Assembly: GCF_900091415.1 (NCBI RefSeq)
Contig: NZ_FMHU01000001.1
Coordinates: forward strand, 248,001 to 312,000
Length of the DNA: 64,000 nt
Origin: Micromonospora inyonensis
Lineage (GTDB): Bacteria; Actinomycetota; Actinomycetes; Mycobacteriales; Micromonosporaceae
Direction of reading: 5' to 3'
The translations under genes were made by a program, and so were the position numbers. Below the pieces are notes generated by a model. It did not search any database and was not told the origin of the DNA. It was given only the letters and a program-made list of their open reading frames with translations. Below are positions 1-8,078 of this stretch, one piece after another (within the stretch, counting starts at the first letter, position 1; the number at the start of each line of letters is the position of its first letter).

Positions 1-3000
1 GGACAGCGCCACGTCCGGAGTGTTCAGTTCCTGGATGCGCCGCAGCAGCGGGTCCATCGACAACCGCATCGCCCCGGCCGCGGCCCGCGCGACGACCACG
101 TGCAGCCCGATGTCGCCGCCCTGGGGCAGCAACGGGATCAGGTGGGCCAGCGGGTTGTCGGGCCCGGCGAGCAGTTCGTAGTCGTCGACCAGGACGTACA
201 GTGACGGGCCGGACCACCAGTCGCGGGCGCGTAGCTGCTCGGGGGTGATGTCGGGGCCGGGAACCCGGGGCCGGAGGCCGGCCAGTGCCTCGGCGGCGGT
301 GTCCCGGGTGCTGTCCGCCGAGACCGAGTAGCCGAGCCGGTACTCGGCCGGTACGTCGTCGAAGAGCTGCCGCCGGTAGTCGACGGCCATGATGCGCGCC
401 TGGGCCGGAGTGTGGCTGGCGACGATCGCGTGGGCGAGGAGGCGCAGCATGTTCGTCTTGCCGCTCTCGGTGTCCCCCAGCACGGTCAGGTGCGGCATCA
501 GCCGGAAGTCGTGCCACACCGGCGCGAGCTGGTCCTCGTCCACGCCGAGCGCGATGCGGGCACCCTGCGGCGCCGGCAGCTCGGCCATCGGCAGCGAGGC
601 CGGCAGGGTGCGTACCGCGGCGGCACGTTCCCCGGACCAGTTGTCCGCCACGGCGGACACCAGGTGCTCGGTGGCCGCGGCGAGCCCCTCGGCCGACTGG
701 ACGCCGTCGATGCGCGGCAGCGCGCCGAGGAAGTGCAGCTTCGCGTCGGTCAGCCCGTGCCCGGGGCGGCGGGGCACCTGGGCCGCCGCACGCAGGTCGA
801 TCCCGGACTCCACCGGGTCACCCAGGCGCAGTTCGAGGCGGGTCCCGATCTTGTCCCGCATCGACATGTGCAGCTCCGACCAGCGGCCCATGGTGATCAT
901 CACGTGGACCCCGTAGTTCAGGCCACGGGCCGCGATGTCCCGGGCCATCTCCTCGGCCGGCTCGAACTCCTGGCGCAGCACGAACCACCCGTCCACGACC
1001 AGGAACACGTCGCCGAACCGGTCCTCCGGGATGCGCCCGTCGGCCTGCGCCTGCCGGTAGGCGTCCCGGCCGTGGATGCCCAGGTCAGCGCAGCGCCGTT
1101 CCCGCTCGATCAGGATCGAGCGGACCTCGGCCACCGTGCGGCCCACCCGCTCCGGTTCGTGCCGGCCGGCGACCCCGCCGACGTGCGGCAGGCCGGTCAA
1201 CCCGGTCAGCGAACCGCCGCCGAAGTCGAGGCAGTAGAACTGCACCTGTCGCGGCGAGTGGGTCAGGGCCAGCCCGCACACCAGCGACCGCAGCAGGGTG
1301 CTCTTGCCGCTCTGCGGTCCGCCGGCCACGCCCACGTGCCCACCGACCCCGGACAGGTCCACCACGAGCAGGTCGCGCACCTGCTCGAACGGCTTGTCGA
1401 TGAGACCGACCGGCACCCGCAGGTACCCCTGGCCGACGTCGATCGGACGCAGCCCGTGCTCGGGGTCGGGCAGCAGCGGCGGCAGCACGTCGTCCAGGGT
1501 CGGCGCGTCCTCCAGCGGCGCCATCCACACCTGGTGTGCCGGCGGACCCTGGTCGACCAGCCGGTCGACCAGCGCGTGCAGCACGATGGTGCCGGTGTCG
1601 GTCGACTCGTCCGGCGCCGGCTCCGAGGGCGGGCGCGGCGCCGGGACGGCGGGCGCGGCGGCCCCGGCGGTGAACGGGACCACCTGGCTGGCGATCACCT
1701 CGCGGTGCAGCCCGGTGCTGCGCACCCGGTGCGGGCCGGACACGTACGCGGCCCGGAACCGGGTGATGCTGGTGACGCTGGAGCGCAGGTATCCGTTGCC
1801 CGGATCGCCCGGCAGCTCGTACGCGTCGGGTACGCCGATGACGGCCCGCGACTCCATCGCGGAGAAGGTCCGCAGCCCGATCCGGTACGACAGGTGGCCC
1901 TCCAACTGGTGGATGCGCCCGTCCTCCAGGCGCTGGGAGGCCAGCAGCAGGTGCACCGCGAGCGAACGGCCGAGCCGACCGATCATCACGAACAGCTGGA
2001 TGAACTCGGGGTTGGCCGCGATCAGCTCGCTGAACTCGTCCACCACCACGAAGAGGGTGGGCAGCGGGTCGAGTTCGGCGCCCTGGGCGCGGGCCTTCTC
2101 GTAGTCGCGCGCCGAGGTGAAGTTGCCGGCGCTGCGCAGCAGTTCCTGCCGGCGTACCAGTTCCCCCTGGAGGGTGGTCTGCATCCGGTCGACCAGCGCG
2201 GCCTCGTCGGCCAGGTTGGTGATGAGCGCGGAGACGTGCGGCAGCCGGTCCAGCCCGACGAAGGTGGCGCCGCCCTTGAAGTCCACCAGCACGAAGTTGA
2301 GAGTCTCCGAGGAGTGCGTGGCCGCCAGGGCCAGCACCAGGGTGCGCAGCAGCTCGCTCTTGCCCGAGCCGGTGGCGCCGATCAGCATGCCGTGCGGCCC
2401 CATCCCGCCCTCGGCGGACTCCTTGATGTCCAGCTCGATCGGGGAGCCGTCGGCGGCCACCCCGATGGGCACCCGCAGCCGGTCGGCGGGCGAGCGGGCC
2501 TCCCAGCGGGCGCGCGGGTCGAAGGTGTCCAGGTCGGGGATGTCCAGCAGGTCGGGCAGGTCGAGGACGGCGTTGAGCCCGCTGGCCGGCTGCTCGCCGG
2601 TGACCTTGGTGGCGTGCCGGGCCATGATCCGGGCCAGCGTCCGCAGCCGGGGCAGGTCCAGGTGGTCGGGGGCGGCGAGCCGGGTGCGCACCTCCCGGCC
2701 CACGTGGTCCTTCTCGATCATGTCCACGTCGGTGGCGGACACCTCCAGGTTGAGCACGTTGTCCCCGTCGGCGAGGCCACTGCCGTCGAAGTCGACGAGG
2801 ACGGCGTTGCGGTACCCGGAGACGGTCAGCCGGGCGCCCGGCGGGATGACGCCGCCGTCGCAGACCACCAGGACGAACGGTTCCTCGCGGGAGGGCTGGG
2901 CATCGCCGTCGTACCGGGAGCGGCCCGCGAACTCCCCGCCCAGCAGCCGTTCCACCTCTTCCAGCGTGGTGCCGAAGAGCCGTACCGGCCCGGCCACGTC

Positions 3001-3822
3001 GACGTCGGTGGCGTGCTTGGCGTGCGGCAGCCACTTGGCCCACTCCCACTGTTCGGCCTGCTCGGCGCCGACGCACAGGGCCACCCGCAGCTCGTCCGGG
3101 GCGTGGAAGGTGGCCAACTGGGCGAGCATGGCGCGCACCATGCCCCGCGCCACGTCCCGGTCGCCACTGATCCGCACGTGCGCGAAGCCGGGCAGGCACA
3201 GCGCGACGGGCTGGTCGGGCACGGTCGTGTAGGCCTTGATGAACCGGCGCAACGCCTTGGCGCACACCGGTTCCAGGTCCTCCACCGGCTTGGTGTCCAG
3301 CGGGGTCATCCGCACCGCGAGCCGCTGGGCGCCGGTGCCGACCCGGATCTCGCCGAAGTCCGGATGTGTCGGTCGGCGCTCCCACAGCCGACTGGTCATC
3401 GCCAGCGACCACAGCGACTCCGGGTCGGGGTGCCGCCAGGCCAGCGCGTCCTGCTGTTCCGCCGCGTACTGGCGGATCTGCGCCCTGGTCTGGGACAGGT
3501 AGCGGAAGTAGTCGCGCCGGTCGCCGTTGATCTGCTGCTTGCGGTTTCCGCCGGTCATCGTCATCTGGAACACGGCCATGGCCAGCATGCCGCCGCCCAT
3601 CATGACCAGCATGATCAAGCCCATCGGGCCTCTGAGCGAGTTGCTCATCATCATGAACATGAACCCGCCGGTCATCAGCAGGCTCGGCAGGATCATCCCG
3701 AGCGAGCGGAACCCGGCGGGCTGGACCTCCGGGACGACCGGCGGCTCCTGCAGGGTGATCTCGCCGTGCGGTAGCTCGGGTCCGTTGCGGCGGGCCGGCC
3801 GCCGGAAAGGTCTGGTGCTCAC
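1..3822 (-). CDS. eccC: Type VII secretion ATPase EccC (EccCa-EccCb fused), C-terminus cut by the window edge
   Basis: FtsK/SpoIIIE-family motor ATPase that recognises and drives WXG100-type substrates through a type VII (ESX) membrane complex. The GTG start gives an N-terminus STRPFRRPARRNGPELPHGE, followed by two hydrophobic segments at about residues 37-56 and 62-85. Three ATPase modules follow: Walker A GATGSGKSE near residue 481, GGPQSGKST near 832 and GDTESGKTN near 1115. Walker B of the first reads FVVVDEF. So it is the fused one-chain form, as in Firmicutes and many actinomycetes, rather than the split mycobacterial EccCa/EccCb. 1274 codons are visible and the frame is open at base 1, so only the extreme C-terminus is missing. 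It is the last visible gene of a minus-strand operon starting near 11.2 kb; eccB, eccD, mycP and the WXG100 pair are not in the window and may lie beyond the edge. Confidence 0.95.
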   Translation of the reverse strand, partial: MSTRPFRRPARRNGPELPHGEITLQEPPVVPEVQPAGFRSLGMILPSLLMTGGFMFMMMSNSLRGPMGLIMLVMMGGGMLAMAVFQMTMTGGNRKQQINGDRRDYFRYLSQTRAQIRQYAAEQQDALAWRHPDPESLWSLAMTSRLWERRPTHPDFGEIRVGTGAQRLAVRMTPLDTKPVEDLEPVCAKALRRFIKAYTTVPDQPVALCLPGFAHVRISGDRDVARGMVRAMLAQLATFHAPDELRVALCVGAEQAEQWEWAKWLPHAKHATDVDVAGPVRLFGTTLEEVERLLGGEFAGRSRYDGDAQPSREEPFVLVVCDGGVIPPGARLTVSGYRNAVLVDFDGSGLADGDNVLNLEVSATDVDMIEKDHVGREVRTRLAAPDHLDLPRLRTLARIMARHATKVTGEQPASGLNAVLDLPDLLDIPDLDTFDPRARWEARSPADRLRVPIGVAADGSPIELDIKESAEGGMGPHGMLIGATGSGKSELLRTLVLALAATHSSETLNFVLVDFKGGATFVGLDRLPHVSALITNLADEAALVDRMQTTLQGELVRRQELLRSAGNFTSARDYEKARAQGAELDPLPTLFVVVDEFSELIAANPEFIQLFVMIGRLGRSLAVHLLLASQRLEDGRIHQLEGHLSYRIGLRTFSAMESRAVIGVPDAYELPGDPGNGYLRSSVTSITRFRAAYVSGPHRVRSTGLHREVIASQVVPFTAGAAAPAVPAPRPPSEPAPDESTDTGTIVLHALVDRLVDQGPPAHQVWMAPLEDAPTLDDVLPPLLPDPEHGLRPIDVGQGYLRVPVGLIDKPFEQVRDLLVVDLSGVGGHVGVAGGPQSGKSTLLRSLVCGLALTHSPRQVQFYCLDFGGGSLTGLTGLPHVGGVAGRHEPERVGRTVAEVRSILIERERRCADLGIHGRDAYRQAQADGRIPEDRFGDVFLVVDGWFVLRQEFEPAEEMARDIAARGLNYGVHVMITMGRWSELHMSMRDKIGTRLELRLGDPVESGIDLRAAAQVPRRPGHGLTDAKLHFLGALPRIDGVQSAEGLAAATEHLVSAVADNWSGERAAAVRTLPASLPMAELPAPQGARIALGVDEDQLAPVWHDFRLMPHLTVLGDTESGKTNMLRLLAHAIVASHTPAQARIMAVDYRRQLFDDVPAEYRLGYSVSADSTRDTAAEALAGLRPRVPGPDITPEQLRARDWWSGPSLYVLVDDYELLAGPDNPLAHLIPLLPQGGDIGLHVVVARAAAGAMRLSMDPLLRRIQELNTPDVALS

Positions 3823-3939
3823 ATCCGTTACACGGCTGCGAGCCGGAAAGGGTTGACCGGGACCGGGATCAATACTGTTTGCACCGCGAGACTGCGGAGA
3901 CGCCGTCGGCCGGGCGGGGCGGGCCGGGCCCGCGGGCGA

Positions 3940-4449
3940 TCAGAAGGACCGTCTCCGCAGGGGAGTTCCCGCCGGCCCCGGCCGACCGTACGACCGCAGC
4001 CGCTCCGGCGTAGCGTCGGCGCCGTCCATCGCCGGGAGCACCGGCATGTCCGGCAGCCCGTGCAGGTTGACGTCGACGGCGAAGGGCACCCCGGCCGCTT
4101 CCTCCTCCGGGTCACCCGCCGACGCCGGCCGGGTGAGCAGCAGCTTCAGGTCGTCGTGTCCACGGTCACCGTTCCAGTACACGTCCTTGGTCGCGATCGA
4201 CCGCTGGAACTCGTTGCCGCACCGGACGATGGCACCCGCCTCCACCGAGACGTTCGGCCGCCAGACGCCGTCCCCACGGTGGTGTTCGAACCGCAGCCGC
4301 CAGCGCCGCCCGCTTGCGGACGCCGACGTCCCGACCTCCAGTTCGAGGATCTTCTGGACGTCGCCGGAGAACACCAGCCGCTGCCGGTAGAGGGACTCCT
4401 TGCCCACCACCGTGATCCGCCACGTACCGCTCATACTCACTGCCGGCAT
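3940..4449 (-). CDS. Hypothetical protein of the type VII locus, 169 aa
   Basis: I do not recognise the family. The product begins PAVSMSGTWRITVVGKESLY and looks like a compact beta-rich soluble protein (alternating segments such as WRITVVG, QRLVFSGD, WRLRFEHH), with no signal peptide or membrane segment and a proline/arginine-rich tail. ATG at 4449 is preferred because GAGAAGGTG lies about 8 bases upstream; ATG at 4434 is an alternative. It sits 30 bases after the beta-helix/AAA gene and 117 bases before eccC on the same strand, so it is probably co-transcribed. Position between two ATPases of the secretion machine suggests an accessory or substrate-specific role, which is inference only. 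Confidence 0.75.
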   Translation of the reverse strand: MPAVSMSGTWRITVVGKESLYRQRLVFSGDVQKILELEVGTSASASGRRWRLRFEHHRGDGVWRPNVSVEAGAIVRCGNEFQRSIATKDVYWNGDRGHDDLKLLLTRPASAGDPEEEAAGVPFAVDVNLHGLPDMPVLPAMDGADATPERLRSYGRPGPAGTPLRRRSF

Positions 4450-4479
4450 ATCCGGGCACCTTCTCTCGTCGCTACTGGA

Positions 4480-7400
4480 TCAGGCGGCCAGGGCTGCCCG
4501 TACGTCGGCCGCGTACAGCTGGCGCATGTCGTCGACCGTCGGTGCGGTCGCGCGGCGCAGCCGGTTGGCCTGCTTGGTGATGGTGCGTTCGAGCAGCTGG
4601 CGGGCGTACCGGCCGTTGCCGAAGGTCTCGTCCCGGGTCAGGCTGTCGAAGTGCTCCGACAGCACCGGGAGGCAGTCGTTGCTGAAGTCGAAGCCGCTGT
4701 CGCGGGCCAGCGTCTGCACGATGGACACCAGTTCCGAGGCGGTGTACGACTCGAACGGGACCTGCCGGCTGAACCGGGAGGCCAGGCCAACGTTGTTGGC
4801 CAGGAACCGGCGCATGTCCCCGGTGTACCCGGCCGCGATCACCACGATGTCGTCCCGGTGGTCCTCCATCAGCTTCACCAGCGTGTCGATGGCCTCCCGG
4901 CCGAAGTCGTTGCCCTGGCCGGCCAGCGCGTACGCCTCGTCGATGAAGAGCACGCCGCCGCGCGCCCGGTTGAACACGTCGGTGGTCTTGACGGCGGTGT
5001 GCCCGACGTACTCGCCGACCAGGTCGGCCCGGGACACCTCGACGAGCTGCCCGGTGCGCAGCACACCCATCGCGTTGAGCAGCTGCCCGTACAGTCGGGC
5101 CACGCTGGTCTTGCCGGTGCCCGGCGCCCCGGCGAAGACCAGGTGCCGGGAGATCGTCGGGGCGGGCAGGCCGGCCCGGGTCCGGGCCTCGGTGGAGGCG
5201 ATCAGGTCGATGACGTCGGTCACCTCGCGCTTGACCGCGTCCAGGCCGACCATCGCGTTCAGCTTCCCGAGCAGGTCCTGGACGACCTGCGCCACGCCGG
5301 CCGCCGCCGACGGCGCAGCCGCCTGCTCGCCCAGGTCCTCCGGCAGCAGCCGGGCCAGTTCGAGGTCCGGGGCCTGCGGGTTGTTCGACAGCCGGTACGC
5401 CTGACGCCCCAGCATGTCCTCGAAGACCTGGCGCGCCACGCGGGCGTTGCCGAAGGTCTCGTTGCGGGGCATGTCGCTGAAGTGACGCACCAGGGCCTGC
5501 CGCGTCTCGTACTCCAGCGCGTAGTGGTGGGCACGGCAGAGCCGCTCGACGATCTCGGCGAGTTCGTCGTCCGAGTAGCTGTCGAACTGGATGGTACGGG
5601 CGAAACGGGACTCCAGACCCGGGTTGGCGGCCAGGAAGGTACGCATGTTCGGGGTGTAGCCGGCGACCACCACGACCACCTCGTCCCGGTGGTCCTCCAT
5701 CAGCTTGACCAGGGTGTCGATGGCTTCCCGGCCGAAGTCGTGGCCACCGCCCCCGCCGGCCGAGAGCGTGTACGCCTCGTCGATGAACAGCACCCCGCCC
5801 AGGGCCTCCTCGAACCGGGCGGTGGTCTTCACGGCGGTGCCGCCGACGTGCTCGGCGACCAGGTCGCTACGGGACACCTCGACCAGTTGCCCGGTGGCGA
5901 GCACCCCGAGGGTGGCCAGGATCCGGGCGAAGATGCGGGCCACGGTGGTCTTACCGGTGCCGGGCGGCCCGGCGAAGACCAGGTGCCGGGACATGGGCGG
6001 TACGTGCAGCCCGGCCTCCCGGCGACGCTTGGCGATCTGGTTGAGCCCGACCAGGGTGGCCACCTCGTGCTTGACGCCGGCCAGGCCGACCAGTCCGTCC
6101 AGTTCGCGCAGCAGCGCGGCCACCGGCCCCTCCGGTTCCCCGCCGCCGCCCGTCGCGCCGCCACTCGGCGGCCCGTCACCGGGGCCGGAGCCGCCGCCGG
6201 CGGGCACCGCCGGAGCGGGTGATCCGACGTCGGACGGCGCGGGGCCCGACGGGCGGGACCCGGTCAGCTTCCCGGGCGGGGTGACGTCCGAGCCGGTGCC
6301 TCCGGTCGGGGCGGGAGCGGACTTCGGGGCGTCGGCCACCGGTGCGTCCGGCCGCCCGGCCCCGAGCGGCGGGAGGGAGACCGGGCGTCCGTTGTGGCCG
6401 GTGTCCACTCCGGACAACTCGACCGCGGCGGTCGGGCTCGGCGCGTCCACGGCGACGCCGCCGTTGCCACGCACCACGCCGCCGTGGAGCCGCACCGGTG
6501 CGTCGGTCTCCACCACGACACCCGGCCCCTGGTTGCCGACGATCTCGCAGTCCGTGGCGGTGACGGAGCTGCCGGCGCCGGCCCGGATCCCCGGGCCGCG
6601 ACTGCCGCTGATCCGGCTGCGGGACAGGGTGGCCGTGCTGGGGCCGCCGGTGCGCACGCCCGCCCCACCCGACTCCTCCACGGCCATCGAGGACAGGGTG
6701 GGCCGGGCGTTCCCGGCCACCTCCACGCCGACCCGGCAGCCGGTGATCCGGGAGTTGGACAGCACGGTGGTCGCGCCGTCGGCGAGCTTCGCCCCGGCGG
6801 TCCGCGCCCCGGTGACCTGACCGTTGGAGAACCGGCCGGCTCCGCCGGTCGCGTGCAGGCCGTAGCGGACGCCCTCGATGGTCAGGCCGTGCAGGTGCGG
6901 GTCGGCTTCCTGCTCGATCGCCACGCCGATGGGGACGTCGCGAACCACTACACCGTTCAGCCGCGCCTTCGACCGGCCGGTCAGGAACACCCCGGCGTCG
7001 GCGCAGTCCGCCACGGTACCCCCGGTGAGGTGCGGCGTCGCCGTGCCGTTGACCACCACCCCGGCCGCGCCGCAGTCACGCACCTCGCAGTTGGTCAGCT
7101 GCGGCGCGGAGATGTCCCGGCAGTCGAGGCCGTGGCCCCGGGCCCGGATGACGCGCGTGTCGGAGAGCGCGGGCGCGGCCTGCCCCATGGTCACCACGGC
7201 GTGCACCCGGGCGTCCTGGATCTCGCAGCGCTCCAGCACCGGGGTCGCCCGGTCGCTGACGAGCAGCCCGACCTCGCCGCCGGCCACCGTGGTCCCGGTC
7301 AGGTACGGCCGGGCGGTCTGCTGCGCGACGACGGCGTACTGGCCGACCTCGTCGATGCGGCAGTCCTCCAGGCGCGGGGCGCTGGCGCCCACGGCCAGGA

Positions 7401-7947
7401 GCGCCGCCTCCCCGATCCCGGTGAACGTGCAGTTCCGGAACACCGGGGCGCTCGACCCGGCCGTCATGATCGCGCACTTGGCGATGCCGCTCATCCGTAC
7501 GCGGGTGTACTCGCCCGCGCCGGCCTCGTGGACGACGCCGGCCCCGCCGGAGTTGCTGATCGTGCCGCCGCGCATCTCCACGGTGCCCCCGCGCACGTGG
7601 ATCGCGGCCGCCGCCGTGGCGTCGACGGTGCACGCCTCCAGACGGACCCGGCCGGCCGCCACCTGGAGCAGCGGCATCCGCTCGTCGCTGCCACGGATGG
7701 CGATGTCCTGGATCAGGATCTCGCCCCCGGCGGCCAGGATGGCCCCGCCCGGGGGCACCTCGATGGTGACGGTGCCCGGTCCGTCCTCGGCGACCAGGAC
7801 GACGTTCCGGCGGAACAGTGGCGCCTCGCGGTACACGCCAGGGCGTACCGCGACGGTGTCGCCGGGCGCCGCCGACTCCAGTGCCCGGGAGATGTCGGTG
7901 AGGCATCCGGTGTCCCTGGCCGACACCGACAGCACGCTGGTGGTCAC
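4480..7947 (-). CDS. Right-handed beta-helix protein fused to two EccA/CbxX-type AAA ATPase modules, 1155 aa
   Basis: EccA-type AAA proteins are cytosolic chaperone ATPases of type VII secretion. Here residues from about 1 to 530 form a long series of short parallel beta-helix rungs (pectate-lyase/right-handed beta-helix style; repeated G-V-x-V and C-x-I-x-x patterns). A Gly/Pro/Ser-rich linker covers about 540-600, then come two tandem CbxX-like AAA domains. Walker A motifs are GPPGTGKTT (near 660) and GAPGTGKTS (near 940); Walker B motifs are VLFIDEAYTL and VLFIDEAYAL. GTG at 7947 is chosen because AAGGAG lies 7 bases upstream; the frame stays open further 5' but that part is non-coding in style. 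Its GTG overlaps the stop of the 44-aa gene (GTGA). Canonical mycobacterial EccA has an N-terminal TPR domain and a single AAA module, so this architecture is unusual. Confidence 0.92.
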   Translation of the reverse strand: MTTSVLSVSARDTGCLTDISRALESAAPGDTVAVRPGVYREAPLFRRNVVLVAEDGPGTVTIEVPPGGAILAAGGEILIQDIAIRGSDERMPLLQVAAGRVRLEACTVDATAAAAIHVRGGTVEMRGGTISNSGGAGVVHEAGAGEYTRVRMSGIAKCAIMTAGSSAPVFRNCTFTGIGEAALLAVGASAPRLEDCRIDEVGQYAVVAQQTARPYLTGTTVAGGEVGLLVSDRATPVLERCEIQDARVHAVVTMGQAAPALSDTRVIRARGHGLDCRDISAPQLTNCEVRDCGAAGVVVNGTATPHLTGGTVADCADAGVFLTGRSKARLNGVVVRDVPIGVAIEQEADPHLHGLTIEGVRYGLHATGGAGRFSNGQVTGARTAGAKLADGATTVLSNSRITGCRVGVEVAGNARPTLSSMAVEESGGAGVRTGGPSTATLSRSRISGSRGPGIRAGAGSSVTATDCEIVGNQGPGVVVETDAPVRLHGGVVRGNGGVAVDAPSPTAAVELSGVDTGHNGRPVSLPPLGAGRPDAPVADAPKSAPAPTGGTGSDVTPPGKLTGSRPSGPAPSDVGSPAPAVPAGGGSGPGDGPPSGGATGGGGEPEGPVAALLRELDGLVGLAGVKHEVATLVGLNQIAKRRREAGLHVPPMSRHLVFAGPPGTGKTTVARIFARILATLGVLATGQLVEVSRSDLVAEHVGGTAVKTTARFEEALGGVLFIDEAYTLSAGGGGGHDFGREAIDTLVKLMEDHRDEVVVVVAGYTPNMRTFLAANPGLESRFARTIQFDSYSDDELAEIVERLCRAHHYALEYETRQALVRHFSDMPRNETFGNARVARQVFEDMLGRQAYRLSNNPQAPDLELARLLPEDLGEQAAAPSAAAGVAQVVQDLLGKLNAMVGLDAVKREVTDVIDLIASTEARTRAGLPAPTISRHLVFAGAPGTGKTSVARLYGQLLNAMGVLRTGQLVEVSRADLVGEYVGHTAVKTTDVFNRARGGVLFIDEAYALAGQGNDFGREAIDTLVKLMEDHRDDIVVIAAGYTGDMRRFLANNVGLASRFSRQVPFESYTASELVSIVQTLARDSGFDFSNDCLPVLSEHFDSLTRDETFGNGRYARQLLERTITKQANRLRRATAPTVDDMRQLYAADVRAALAA

Positions 7948-8078
7948 GGATTCGCTCCTTGCTGACTGTCGCCGCCGGGGGTGTCGCCGCCGGGAATGGT
8001 GCCGGCGCGGGGCGGGCCGGACCGGGCCGGGCCGCCGGGGTCGGACCGGAGGAATCCGTGGATCGTCTCCTCGTTCAT
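7944..8078 (-). CDS. 44-residue peptide overlapping both neighbours in the type VII operon
   Basis: A 45-codon frame, MNEETIHGFLRSDPGGPARS onward, ends with a Gly/Pro-rich tail (repeated PGGD). Its ATG overlaps the stop of the 606-aa gene by one base (TGATG), and its TGA overlaps the GTG of the beta-helix/AAA gene by four bases (GTGA), so translation of all three is probably coupled. No membrane segment, cysteine or WXG motif is visible, so it is not a WXG100 protein. I do not know the family. The double overlap is the main evidence that it is translated. It could be a structural peptide, a chaperone-bound substrate, or simply a coupling device for the next gene. Confidence 0.6.
   Translation of the reverse strand: MNEETIHGFLRSDPGGPARSGPPRAGTIPGGDTPGGDSQQGANP

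Noticed and set aside
412..3774. Long plus-strand open frame (about 1120 codons) across eccC
   Set aside because: Antisense to a gene with three intact Walker motifs; low-complexity Arg/Gly/His/Gln composition, no domain. GC-rich shadow.
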